In this document: positions 52,710 to 61,191 of the stretch, piece after piece
Position numbering within the stretch: the stretch's first letter is position 1
Layout of the letters: each line of letters starts with the position of its first letter
DNA from: JACJXF01 sp038316435
GTDB lineage: Bacteria > Bacteroidota > Bacteroidia > Bacteroidales > GCA-2748055
DNA: 64,000 bases
Assembly (NCBI GenBank): GCA_038316435.1
Contig: JBBQAQ010000001.1
Coordinates: 1 to 64,000 of the forward strand
Direction: 5' to 3'
The notes under the pieces: model-generated
The model's input: the letters and a program-made list of their open reading frames with translations, nothing else
Databases searched by the model: none
Told to the model about the DNA's origin: nothing
Made by a program: the position numbers and the translations under genes

Positions 52710-53072
52710 TTAGTTAAAATACTTCTTCATCAGTTCAATCAATGAAGATTGATTGATTGGTTTAGATATGTAATCGGTACAGCCTGCTGCAATTGCTTTT
52801 TCACGCTCGCCTGATAGAGCAAATGCTGTTTGAGCTATGATTACCACATCTTTATTAAATTGCCTGATATTTCTAGTTGCATCATATCCATTCATTTTTG
52901 GCATTTGAACGTCCATTAAAACCAAATCAAAATCAGGATTACTTCGACATGCTTCAACTGCCTCTATTCCAGTAATTGCATATTTGAATTCCTTCCCATA
53001 CATTTCAATCAATTCTGTAAGGAGCATTCCTGAGGTTTCATCGTCTTCGGCTATCAAAATTTTCAGTTTCAT
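52710..53072 (-). CDS. Stand-alone receiver protein
   Basis: The 120-residue receiver has ILIAEDDETSGMLLTELIEMYG, DLVLMDVQMPKMNGYDA (phospho-acceptor Asp), IIAQTAFALSGEREKAI (Thr) and YISKPINQ (Lys). It is nearly the same, by eye about 60 percent identical, as the C-terminal receiver of the kinase at 47707, and probably arose by copying it. It is the first gene of the whole minus-strand signalling array, 7 bp before the PocR kinase. No output domain, so it may act as a phosphate shuttle or sink. Confidence 0.9.
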   Translation of the reverse strand: MKLKILIAEDDETSGMLLTELIEMYGKEFKYAITGIEAVEACRSNPDFDLVLMDVQMPKMNGYDATRNIRQFNKDVVIIAQTAFALSGEREKAIAAGCTDYISKPINQSSLIELMKKYFN

Positions 53073-53123
53073 AATTCTTATTTTAATAAATTTTCAGAAA
53101 TTTCATTTAATTGAATTCAGCAT

Positions 53124-53131
53124 CAAAATTA
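53124..53131 (-). promoter_or_regulatory. Candidate -7 box for the kinase array
   Basis: TAATTTTG on the minus strand matches TAnnTTTG and would start transcripts near 53117, 45 nt before the receiver gene. I found no TTG at the correct distance. Confidence 0.35.
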
Positions 53132-53251
53132 ATCTGAGGTGCTGATATAAAACTCATAATCAAATCAGAAGAATATTATGCAATACTATTCTGAATAAAT
53201 ATACTGTTTGGAATATTGCCTCACAACATGGTTAGCACTTGTTTGCTTACG

Positions 53252-53280
53252 AAAAATACCTGTGTTAACAGAGTATTTTT
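53252..53280. other. Near-perfect palindrome upstream of kinase array
   Basis: AAAAATACCTGT (53252-53263) and ACAGAGTATTTTT (53268-53280) pair over 12 bp with one bulged base. It is A-rich on one flank and T-rich on the other, so it could be a terminator in either direction or a regulator site. It lies about 120 bp upstream of the -7 candidate. The rest of 53073-53391 shows no gene. Confidence 0.4.
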
Positions 53281-53391
53281 ACGTGATTTATACAAGTGTT
53301 TTTACCTGTAAGAAAACATTGGAGAATGATTGATAGGAAGGGTATTCTGCTTTGAAGAGTTTATATATTGAAATATCAATTGCAAAAAAGC

Positions 53392-53421
53392 ACAAAAATC
53401 CCAATCTGGAAACAGGTTGGG
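53392..53421 (-). terminator. Intrinsic terminator on minus strand
   Basis: CCCAATCTG (53400-53408), loop GAAA, CAGGTTGGG (53413-53421) is a 9-bp stem with one wobble pair. Read on the minus strand it is followed by ATTTTTG and a further T run. It lies 43 bp after the small ORF at 53464 and would end the transcript from the left-going genes 54775 and 53840. Confidence 0.7.
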
Positions 53422-53463
53422 AATGTTCTAAAGGAGTATAGAAATAATTAGATTTTATCTTTA

Positions 53464-53733
53464 CTAATACTTTAATAAACTTACGGAACCATCTGTTGCA
53501 TTTATAGATATCAATTTCCCAGTTTCTTCTGTGCCATTGGTTTCACGTATATATTTCTCATTACCATCTGTATTATTTTCAAGAATTTTAAATTCCGCAA
53601 TGTTTATTTCTCCATTTTCGGAATTGCCAGTTTGATCAAAGGAAGTTTCCTTATTTATTCCAATTTTATAATTGCCTCTGGTATTTTCAATCTTTATACT
53701 TTCGAAAGAAGGGATGATGCTTTTCCTCATCAT
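53464..53733 (-). CDS. Small protein of unknown function, possible fragment
   Basis: The 89 residues are acidic and Asn/Thr/Ile-rich with no signal peptide or membrane helix: IKIENTRGNYKIGINKET and a final LISINATDGSVSLLKY. The repeating short beta-like segments recall the C-terminal part of DUF4097-type beta-helix proteins, so it may be the remainder of a larger gene or a short intact one. It lies between a minus-strand terminator and the membrane protein gene (106 bp away). Low certainty. Confidence 0.35.
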   Translation of the reverse strand: MMRKSIIPSFESIKIENTRGNYKIGINKETSFDQTGNSENGEINIAEFKILENNTDGNEKYIRETNGTEETGKLISINATDGSVSLLKY

Positions 53734-53839
53734 TTCAAATTAAAGTCGTAAAGAAAAACGAAATGCTGCATCTTTAATAACCTCTTTATATTATAAGGGG
53801 TGTAAAAATTCTATGTGGCAAAAAGCCATAAATACCAGT

Positions 53840-54736
53840 TTAAGATTCCTCCTCTTTAGTATTCGAACCTAAACCAAATTCAGGTTTGATAATCTTATAA
53901 CAAACCAAAATAGATGATAAATAAATCATTCCGGTTTTAATAGTTCCTGAATCATAATTTAGCTCTGAACCTCTTGCACTGTGAGGAATATATGAAATAA
54001 CCAGAACTACAAGGGCTGCAAGGATCACAAGATATTTTCTTTCTTTCTTTAGGTTTCCTAACCATGCAATCACCCAAGCTAAAAAGCCAATTAAAGCTTT
54101 ATTATCAGTTAAATCTTTTCCATAAGGAAACCCTGTCCAGTATTCATTAAATGCAAATTTCTGAACAATAGGGCCAAAAATCATTCCTCCCAGTAAAAAC
54201 ATTAAAAGTGTCAATCCTGTATAGAATCGGTAGGATGGAATTTTTCCTAAAGCAAAGAATGCTGAAAGAGTTGACAGCAACATAGCAGCAAAAATAAACA
54301 GGATATGGGGTATAAGTACAATCGCAGGAACATTATCCTTAAACCTAATTTTTATAACTTCATTATTAGCAATTTCAAGAAATTTACCATCACGATATAA
54401 TTCCACTTTATATTCAAGCTTACCAGCTGCTTTTTGTTTTGGCAACCAGGCAATTAGAGTTTCGGCTTCGCGATTAAAACTAAGTGTATCCCATGAATCA
54501 CTTGTCGGGAATCGACGGTAAATTATTTTGCCGGTAATAAGCGGATCTGCCAAAGCAATTTTAACCTTACAATCTGAGTATCCGTTCTGGCTCCGAGGAA
54601 GTGAGTACTTATATTCAGTACTGTCAATCATAACCTTAAACCTTTTAGGATACGTCGGCCCGGTTGTTCTTTGGTAATAAGCAGTGAATAAGGTTATTAC
54701 TACTGTTAAAATCCAGAAAATCACTTTCTTTGTCAT
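53840..54736 (-). CDS. Membrane protein with extracytoplasmic domain, unknown function
   Basis: The 298 residues have one N-terminal helix (about 5-20) and a soluble beta-rich segment (about 25-135, with DPLITGKIIYRRFPTSDSWDTL and KLEYKVELYRDGKFLEIA). Four more helices follow (about 137-160, 168-190, 213-228, 235-250). The soluble part should face the periplasm. I do not recognise a named family, though similar proteins seem common in Bacteroidota. It follows the M28 peptidase gene by 38 bp on the same strand and is probably co-transcribed. Confidence 0.65.
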   Translation of the reverse strand: MTKKVIFWILTVVITLFTAYYQRTTGPTYPKRFKVMIDSTEYKYSLPRSQNGYSDCKVKIALADPLITGKIIYRRFPTSDSWDTLSFNREAETLIAWLPKQKAAGKLEYKVELYRDGKFLEIANNEVIKIRFKDNVPAIVLIPHILFIFAAMLLSTLSAFFALGKIPSYRFYTGLTLLMFLLGGMIFGPIVQKFAFNEYWTGFPYGKDLTDNKALIGFLAWVIAWLGNLKKERKYLVILAALVVLVISYIPHSARGSELNYDSGTIKTGMIYLSSILVCYKIIKPEFGLGSNTKEEES

Positions 54737-54774
54737 GGGTTTTCTTTTAAGAGTTGCTTTTTGAAATATGTAAT

Positions 54775-56541
54775 TTATAATTGAACAAGTAGCTCCGTTT
54801 TAGTTGAACCTCGAATAACAGTTACTACCACGATATCTCCGGCTTTTAATTGCCCAAGCCTAAACATATAGTCCTGTACATTTCCAACTGGTTTTCCATC
54901 TATTGCTGTAATAATATCGCCTTTTTTCATTCCAGAATTACTAGCAGGTTTTCCCGGAGTTACCGCCAGTACTTTCATTCCGCCTGTTCCTTCTTCTGAA
55001 ACATCAGGCATAATGCCAAAAGTAATTTTCCCTCTGTATCTGCCAGAAGTTGATTCTTTGGGTCCAGCTTCTTTAAATGGTAAACCGCCTTCTAGATTTG
55101 AAAAATATATTGCAAGGTCTGAAACATAGTTACTTACCTCTTTTAATCCCTCTAAATTAATTGAATCAACTTTATCATTTGGAGTATGATAATCCTGATG
55201 TGCTCCGGTTGAGAAAAACAATACAGGTTTGTCTTTTGCGTAAAAGGCAGCATGGTCGGAAGGGCCATAACCTGCTTCACTCAGACTAAATTTAAAAGCT
55301 GTGTTTTTCTCGGTTTGGTTTAAAATATTTCTGAGTTCCGGAGAAGTGCCAACACCACCAACTTGAAGACTTGAATCCCTTAAACGACCAACCATATCAA
55401 GGTTTAACATTAATTCAATTTTATCCAAGGGGACAGGAGGGTGAGAAACAAAATAATTTGCTCCAATAATGCCTTTTTCTTCCGCACCAAACGTCACAAA
55501 AATTATACTTCTTCCTGGCTTAAGACTTTTAAATTTTTCAGCTAGTTCTAAAACTGCCGTTACCCCTGAAGCATTATCGTCTGCGCCATAATGAATTGCA
55601 GTAGTATCAGGCATTCTGGAAGAACTACCTTGTCCGCCCATTCCAAGATGGTCATGATGTGCGCCAATTACAATATATTCACCTGAGAGTGAAGGATTAC
55701 TACCTTTAATGTAGGCAATGACATTTCCAGTTTTTGTTTTTTCCTGAATTACATCAGAAACTCCATTCAGAATCGTTTTGGTTTCAAATGATTTAATAAT
55801 TTGTTTTTGGAATAATAAATCTTCCAACTGAGTTATAGTCTGACTTTCAGTCAACAAAATTTTATCAGCAAATGGTCGGGTAATCTGAAAACAAGGAATG
55901 CCGACGTCAGAAGAATTTACCGACATGGCAGTTAATTCATCCTTTGGATCAAATTTGTTACCAGATACCAGCAAAACTCCTGCAGCACCTTTGTCTTTAG
56001 CAAGCATAACTTTATCACGATCTTTTTCTACATCGGAAAATGCATTTTTCTGATCATTAGAAAGTGGATTCCCTCTTAATATCATTACCCATTTTCCTTT
56101 CACATCTATCCCAGTGTAGTCATTCCTGCTTAAAGTGTCATTTTTCATTTCATAGCCATATCCGGCAAAAACAACTTTAGCATTTATTGTGTTACTTGAA
56201 GAGAAACTGCATGGCATAAAATCAGTTGATAAAGCTTTATCCCGACCATTTAAAGTAATTGAGTTAGAACTTCCTTGCTTTACACTACTTATAAAGTCAA
56301 AGTTTTGAATTCCGTTACCACTGAAAAACTCCAATCCTGAAGACCTGAAATCATTTGAGATATATCTTAATAGGAGAGAGTCCTCGAGTGTTCCGGGGTA
56401 TCTTCCCTTAAACTGTTCCCCTGCAAGATTTCTCAAATGAGAATTTAATTCAGGAATTGTAATATCTGGATTATTCTGTGAATTGCAGGAATAGAAGCCT
56501 GCAAGTGTAAGACCTATGCTAAGAATTAATATTTTTCTCAT
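54775..56541 (-). CDS. M28 metallopeptidase lipoprotein with PA and PDZ domains
   Basis: The 588-residue precursor has a lipoprotein signal (GLTLAGFYSCNSQ, lipid Cys about 19). A PA domain is inserted about 130-235. The M28 catalytic domain has GAHHDHLGMGG (about 290, zinc His), YGADDNASGVTAVLELAE (bridging Asp), FVTFGAEEKG (catalytic Glu and ligand Glu), LMLNLDMVGRL (Asp) and GPSDHAAFYAKDKPVLFF (His). The C-terminal PDZ (about 500-585) has VTPGKPASNSGMKKGDIITAIDG. It would be an aminopeptidase anchored in the envelope, facing the periplasm or surface. It begins a minus-strand unit and is divergent from the TetR operon. Confidence 0.92.
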   Translation of the reverse strand: MRKILILSIGLTLAGFYSCNSQNNPDITIPELNSHLRNLAGEQFKGRYPGTLEDSLLLRYISNDFRSSGLEFFSGNGIQNFDFISSVKQGSSNSITLNGRDKALSTDFMPCSFSSSNTINAKVVFAGYGYEMKNDTLSRNDYTGIDVKGKWVMILRGNPLSNDQKNAFSDVEKDRDKVMLAKDKGAAGVLLVSGNKFDPKDELTAMSVNSSDVGIPCFQITRPFADKILLTESQTITQLEDLLFQKQIIKSFETKTILNGVSDVIQEKTKTGNVIAYIKGSNPSLSGEYIVIGAHHDHLGMGGQGSSSRMPDTTAIHYGADDNASGVTAVLELAEKFKSLKPGRSIIFVTFGAEEKGIIGANYFVSHPPVPLDKIELMLNLDMVGRLRDSSLQVGGVGTSPELRNILNQTEKNTAFKFSLSEAGYGPSDHAAFYAKDKPVLFFSTGAHQDYHTPNDKVDSINLEGLKEVSNYVSDLAIYFSNLEGGLPFKEAGPKESTSGRYRGKITFGIMPDVSEEGTGGMKVLAVTPGKPASNSGMKKGDIITAIDGKPVGNVQDYMFRLGQLKAGDIVVVTVIRGSTKTELLVQL

Positions 56542-56674
56542 TTTATTGTAATAATTTTAAGGGGCTAAATATACTCACTTTTTTAAAGATTCGCTCAAAA
56601 AGAAATGCAAACAATTATCTAATTAGGCACAACTTAATTTTGATTTCGTATTAAAATGATATATTTTTACAAAC

Positions 56675-56698
56675 TTGTTTAACGAAGTCGTCAAACAA
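56675..56698. promoter_or_regulatory. Likely TetR operator
   Basis: TTGTTTAACGA and TCGTCAAACAA flank a two-base centre (AG); the halves are reverse complements except at one position. This 24-bp near-palindrome is 30 bp upstream of the TetR-family gene, a usual place for an autoregulatory operator. A -7 match, TAATTTTG (56635-56642), lies upstream of it, so binding would block elongation or initiation. Confidence 0.6.
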
Positions 56699-56727
56699 AC
56701 CAGTTAAATATTTATTTTCTATTACCA

Positions 56728-57351
56728 ATGAATAAACCTGAATTGAAGAATTTATCCCAGGAAATGGAAGATAAGATTTTATTTTCTGCCACCCGAATTT
56801 TTGTCAGGAAAGGAAAGGCAGGTACATCAATGCAGGATATTGCTGATGAGGCAGGGATTAACAGAACTTTACTTAACTACTATTTCAGAAGTAAAGAAAA
56901 CTTATTTGAACAGGTTTTTATTAAAATATTCAGTCGCTTTTTACCGGTGATTGTTTCTACACTTCAATCTGAAATACACATATTAAAGCGGTTAGAAAGC
57001 TTTATAGATTATTATTTTACTATTCTTATTGAAAATCCCATTATACCCGTATTTATTCTTCAGGAATTATCTACAAACCCGCAGAGAATAGTCTCTTTAC
57101 TCAAAGAAGGAGGGATTAATATTTCACCTTTTCTGGTTGCATTGGAAAGTGAAATGGAAAAAGGAACCATTCGTAAAATGGATCCAAAAGAAATCATGGT
57201 AAACCTTATGTCGCTTATTATATTCCCTTTTGCTGCCCGACGTATTTTTGAAGAGATTATTTTTAAAGGAGACATAAAATCCTACACGGAATTTATTATT
57301 CAAAGAAATAAGAATCTGAAGAGTTCTTTTATTGAATCCCTAAAACCCTGA
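56728..57351 (+). CDS. TetR/AcrR-family transcriptional regulator
   Basis: The 207-residue protein has an N-terminal HTH (about 10-58) with KILFSATRIFVRKGKAGTSM, ADEAGINRTLLNYYFRSKENLF, the classic TetR recognition region. The C-terminal helical domain would bind an inducer; its end, AARRIFEEIIFKGDIKSYTEFI, is like regulators of YbhGFSR-type exporters. It heads the export operon, with TolC starting 3 bp after its stop, and a near-palindrome sits just upstream. It is likely a repressor released by an exported compound. Confidence 0.9.
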   Translation: MNKPELKNLSQEMEDKILFSATRIFVRKGKAGTSMQDIADEAGINRTLLNYYFRSKENLFEQVFIKIFSRFLPVIVSTLQSEIHILKRLESFIDYYFTILIENPIIPVFILQELSTNPQRIVSLLKEGGINISPFLVALESEMEKGTIRKMDPKEIMVNLMSLIIFPFAARRIFEEIIFKGDIKSYTEFIIQRNKNLKSSFIESLKP

Positions 57352-57354
57352 TAT

Positions 57355-58623
57355 ATGTTTAAATTTATTACATTTTTTACGTTTTTTCAGGCCGGATTGA
57401 TACTTTCCAGTTTTTCACAGGATACAATATCATTGTCATGGTGCCTGGATAAAACGGTTCAAAATCATCCAAGGAATGGCAATTCAGCAATTATCCAAGG
57501 TATTTCTGACAATAAAATTAGAAACATTCGGTCGGGAAACTTACCGCAGATGGAATTAAATGGAAAGGCGAGTTATCAATCTGATGCTATTACTATCGAT
57601 ATCCCTATTCCCGGAATTGATTTTCCTTCCAGCCCCAAAGACCAGTATAAAGTAAGTCTTGACATCACTCAATCTATTTATGATGGAGGGATTTCTAAAA
57701 GCAAAGAGAAAATTGAAGAAATATCAAAACAGGTAGATATTTCGCAACTGGAAATAGATCTGTACACTTCAAAAATGCAGGTGAAAGATTTATATTATTC
57801 AATACTGTTGATCCAAAAAAGTCTGGAAATAACTGAAATTTCCGTAAAACAACTCCAAGAAAACAGGGTCATTATTGAAACAGGAATTAAGAATGGTGTT
57901 CTTTTGGATACCGACAGAGATTTGCTGGATGTTGAAACTATTAAATTGCAGCAAAGGAAATCCGAACTTAAAGCGGCCAAAGTTGCCGGTATTAAGGTAC
58001 TTGCTTTCAAATTAGGTGAAAATATTGATCAATCAGCTACTTTGGCGGTAACGACATTTAAATCCCCCGAAAAAGATTCTATTCAAAGAATTGAAGAAGC
58101 ACTATTTGGTTTTCAGTCGGAGGCATTGAATAGTAGCAAAGCATTAGTTAAATCTCGATCATTGCCTAAACTATACGCATTCGGACAGTTTGCTTATGGA
58201 AATCCTGGCCTTAATATGTTAAAGGATGAGTTTAATTCTTATTATATAGTTGGAGCAGGTCTTAAATGGACTATTTGGGATTGGAATGTAAATAGCAGGG
58301 ATAGAGAAGTGATTGAATATCAGAAGAGTATTATTGAAAGCCGTAAATTGCAATTTGAATCTGAAATTAACTCCGCCTTAATCAATCAAAAATCAGTTAT
58401 TAAGAATCATGAGGAAAATCTTATAGCTTTTGAAAACATTCTTAATCTAAGAACCAGAATCTCAATGACAGCTAAGGTGCAATTAGAGCAAGGAGTAATT
58501 AAAACTCTTGATTATATAGCAGTTTTTAATCAGGAAGTAATTGCCAGAATGCAACTGGAAAACGAGCGAACTCTTTTACAACAGTCAATTGCAAAATATC
58601 TGGAAATATCCGGTGAAATATAA
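57355..58623 (+). CDS. TolC-family outer-membrane efflux protein
   Basis: The 422-residue protein has a signal peptide (about 1-22, ending SSFSQ) and two OEP repeats (about 28-215 and 230-420) rich in long helices. RSGNLPQMELNGKASYQS and RSRSLPKLYAFGQFAYGNPGLN mark the two barrel-strand regions at equivalent places. It would form the trimeric outer-membrane duct for the ABC exporter encoded after it. It starts 3 bp after tetR and ends 35 bp before the HlyD gene. Confidence 0.92.
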   Translation: MFKFITFFTFFQAGLILSSFSQDTISLSWCLDKTVQNHPRNGNSAIIQGISDNKIRNIRSGNLPQMELNGKASYQSDAITIDIPIPGIDFPSSPKDQYKVSLDITQSIYDGGISKSKEKIEEISKQVDISQLEIDLYTSKMQVKDLYYSILLIQKSLEITEISVKQLQENRVIIETGIKNGVLLDTDRDLLDVETIKLQQRKSELKAAKVAGIKVLAFKLGENIDQSATLAVTTFKSPEKDSIQRIEEALFGFQSEALNSSKALVKSRSLPKLYAFGQFAYGNPGLNMLKDEFNSYYIVGAGLKWTIWDWNVNSRDREVIEYQKSIIESRKLQFESEINSALINQKSVIKNHEENLIAFENILNLRTRISMTAKVQLEQGVIKTLDYIAVFNQEVIARMQLENERTLLQQSIAKYLEISGEI

Positions 58624-58658
58624 TTGATAAACAAAATATCCTGTGTAATATAAATTAT

Positions 58659-59549
58659 ATGAAGACAATAAAATATTTAGTCGTAGCGTCAATAGGAATT
58701 TTATTCCTGTTTAGTTCATGTAAATCAAAAGAACAGGTTGCCTTTGCCTATGGAAATTTTGAATCGGAAGAAATAATAATTTCTGCAGAGTCATCGGGTA
58801 AGCTTATTGAATTCCCTATATCAGAAGGACAGAAACTATCTGTTTCTGAATATTGCGGTTGTATTGATACAAGTCAGCAATACCTTAAAAAACTGCAGTT
58901 AATATCCGGTTACAGTTCTGTAAAGGCCCGTCTTTCCCAAGTTGAAAGTCAGGTGGCAGTTAATGAGGTTACACTTGCGAATCTTTCCAGAGAGAAAAAA
59001 AGAATTGCCTCTCTTCTTGAAGGGAATGCTGCAACTTCAAAGCAGTTGGATGATATTTCCGGTCAGATTGATCTGGTAAATGCTCAAAATAATGTGCAGA
59101 TATCCCAAAAAGCTATAATCAGGGCTGAAAAGGAATCTTTGGATATTCAAATTCTACAAGTAAATGACCTGATCTCAAAATCTATAATAAAATCACCTTC
59201 TGCCGGAACCGTTTTGGAGAAATACATTTATACCGGTGAGTTAGTAATTATGGGAAAACCATTATATAAAATGGCAGACTTATCGGCAATGATTTTACGT
59301 GTTTTTGTTTCAGGGAATCAGCTTGAACAAGTTAAATTGGGCTCAGAAGTTGAAGTTTTAATTGACTCAAATAATGGAGAAATGAAAAAGTTCAAAGGTA
59401 TTGTTACATGGGTCGCAGCTAATTCTGAATTTACTCCAAAGATTATTCAAACCAGAGATGAGAGAGTGAATTTGGTTTATGCAATAAAAGTGCGTGTTCC
59501 AAATGACGGAAGCCTTAAAATAGGAATACCAGGGGAGATACGGTTATAA
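58659..59549 (+). CDS. HlyD-family periplasmic adaptor lipoprotein
   Basis: The 296-residue membrane-fusion protein has a lipoprotein signal (GILFLFSSCKSK, lipid Cys about 21), a biotinyl-lipoyl-like half (about 38-65), a helical hairpin (about 75-170), the second half with SKSIIKSPSAGTVLEKYIYTGELV and a beta-barrel domain. It resembles YbhG. It bridges the ABC permeases and TolC. Its stop overlaps the ABC ATG by one base (TAATG). Confidence 0.9.
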   Translation: MKTIKYLVVASIGILFLFSSCKSKEQVAFAYGNFESEEIIISAESSGKLIEFPISEGQKLSVSEYCGCIDTSQQYLKKLQLISGYSSVKARLSQVESQVAVNEVTLANLSREKKRIASLLEGNAATSKQLDDISGQIDLVNAQNNVQISQKAIIRAEKESLDIQILQVNDLISKSIIKSPSAGTVLEKYIYTGELVIMGKPLYKMADLSAMILRVFVSGNQLEQVKLGSEVEVLIDSNNGEMKKFKGIVTWVAANSEFTPKIIQTRDERVNLVYAIKVRVPNDGSLKIGIPGEIRL

Positions 59550-60460
59550 TGCCTGAAATAAATGTGCATAATATTCATAAGTCCTATGGTGCAATTAATG
59601 CACTTAAGGATATCTCTTTTCAAGTAGAAAAAGGAGAAATATTTGGCATAATAGGCCCGGATGGTGCTGGAAAAACTTCACTTTTCAGAATTCTTGTTTC
59701 TTTATTATTGCCCGATTCCGGACAAGTGAATATCGCAGGATTGGATGTAATAAATGATTATAAAAAATTACGAAATATTGTAGGCTACATGCCTGGCCGG
59801 TTTTCACTTTATCAAGACTTAAGTGTTGAAGAGAACCTGAAATTCTTTGCTACAGTTTTCGGCACCAATATAGAAGAACATTATGAATTGATCCGTGATA
59901 TTTATGTGCAGATAGAGCCCTTTAAGAAACGTCTTGCAGGAAAGCTTTCAGGTGGAATGAAGCAGAAGTTGGCTCTTTCTTGTGCCTTAATACATCGCCC
60001 GCAGATATTAGTTCTCGATGAGCCAACAACTGGCGTAGATGCTGTTTCAAGGGTCGAATTTTGGGATCTTCTGCGTAAAATAAAAAAAGAGGGTATAACA
60101 ATAATTGTATCAACTCCTTATATGGATGAGGCTGCACGTTGCGATAGGGTTGCTTTAATGCAAAAAGGAGAATTTATGAGTATTAATAAACCTTCTGAAA
60201 TTTATAAAGGTTTTACTAAAATACTATACGAACTCCGGCTTGAAGACGGTGCATACAAACTTTTAAAGAGCATAAGGGAAATGAAGTGGTGTGCAAATGC
60301 ATGGTTATTTGGACAAACTGTCCATCTTACCCTGAATAGTCCCGAAGATGAATTAGATTTTATAGTTTATGCAAAACAAATAGGGATTGAAACTCAGAGA
60401 ATAACTCCGGGCATTGAAGATACTTTTATGGAATTAATGAAGAACCCTGAAAATGGATAG
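59549..60460 (+). CDS. ABC exporter ATPase 1 (YbhF N-half-like)
   Basis: The 303-residue ATPase has Walker A GPDGAGKTSLF (about 34-44), Q-loop region GYMPGRFSLYQDLSVEENL (the usual Gln replaced), signature LSGGMKQKLALS (about 133), Walker B ILVLDEPTTGVD, and H-loop VSTPYMDEAARC, where the usual His is Pro. The GPDGAGKT form and the loss of the H-loop His are as in the first half of E. coli YbhF. With the next gene it forms a heterodimer corresponding to one split YbhF protein. The next gene overlaps it by 8 bp. Confidence 0.92.
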   Translation: MPEINVHNIHKSYGAINALKDISFQVEKGEIFGIIGPDGAGKTSLFRILVSLLLPDSGQVNIAGLDVINDYKKLRNIVGYMPGRFSLYQDLSVEENLKFFATVFGTNIEEHYELIRDIYVQIEPFKKRLAGKLSGGMKQKLALSCALIHRPQILVLDEPTTGVDAVSRVEFWDLLRKIKKEGITIIVSTPYMDEAARCDRVALMQKGEFMSINKPSEIYKGFTKILYELRLEDGAYKLLKSIREMKWCANAWLFGQTVHLTLNSPEDELDFIVYAKQIGIETQRITPGIEDTFMELMKNPENG

Positions 60461-61190
60461 TCCTGACAATATAATTGTTGTTAAGAATATGGTTAAGAAA
60501 TTTGGAAATTTCATAGCCAATGACCGGCTTTCATTTGAAGTTAGAAAAGGCGAAATATTTGGATTTTTGGGAGCAAATGGTGCAGGAAAGACAACAGCTA
60601 TAAGAATCCTCTGTGGATTGTCATTTCCAACCTCAGGAGATATTTCGGTAGCAGGTTATAATGCATATACACAAAGGGAATTGATAAAAAAAAATATTGG
60701 ATATATGAGTCAGAAGTTCTCCTTATATGATGATCTTACAATTGTTGAAAACATCAGATTTTATGCGAGAATATATGGAATGAATTCAAAGCTGATTGAA
60801 TCACGAACATCTGAGTTATTGAGTTCTCTTGGACTCGAAGAAATACGTAATCGACTGATCAGAGACATACCATTAGGATGGAAGCAAAAACTCGCTTTTT
60901 CTGTGGCTGTATTTCATAAGCCTGCAATCGTATTTCTTGATGAACCTACAGGTGGAGTTGATCCTGTAACAAGAAGACAGTTTTGGGAAATGATAAATGA
61001 AGCTGCCTTAAATGGAATTACCGTTTTTGTAACAACACATTATATGGATGAGGCCGAATATTGCGATCGGGTTTCAATAATGGTTGATGGTAAAATTGCT
61101 GCTCTAGATGCCCCGCAAAATCTTAAAAAAATTTATAAAACTACTGATATGAATGGGGTATTTATTACCCTGGCCAGAGGAGAAAAGTAA
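60453..61190 (+). CDS. ABC exporter ATPase 2 (YbhF C-half-like)
   Basis: The 245-residue ATPase has Walker A GANGAGKTTAIR (about 36-47), Q-loop YMSQKFSLYDDLTIVENI, a degenerate signature IPLGWKQKLAFS instead of LSGGQ (about 145), Walker B IVFLDEPTGGVD and a normal H-loop VTTHYMDEAEYCDR. Its defects are complementary to those of ATPase 1. It overlaps the upstream gene by 8 bp and is followed one base later by the HAD gene. Confidence 0.92.
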   Translation: MDSPDNIIVVKNMVKKFGNFIANDRLSFEVRKGEIFGFLGANGAGKTTAIRILCGLSFPTSGDISVAGYNAYTQRELIKKNIGYMSQKFSLYDDLTIVENIRFYARIYGMNSKLIESRTSELLSSLGLEEIRNRLIRDIPLGWKQKLAFSVAVFHKPAIVFLDEPTGGVDPVTRRQFWEMINEAALNGITVFVTTHYMDEAEYCDRVSIMVDGKIAALDAPQNLKKIYKTTDMNGVFITLARGEK

Positions 61191-61191
61191 T

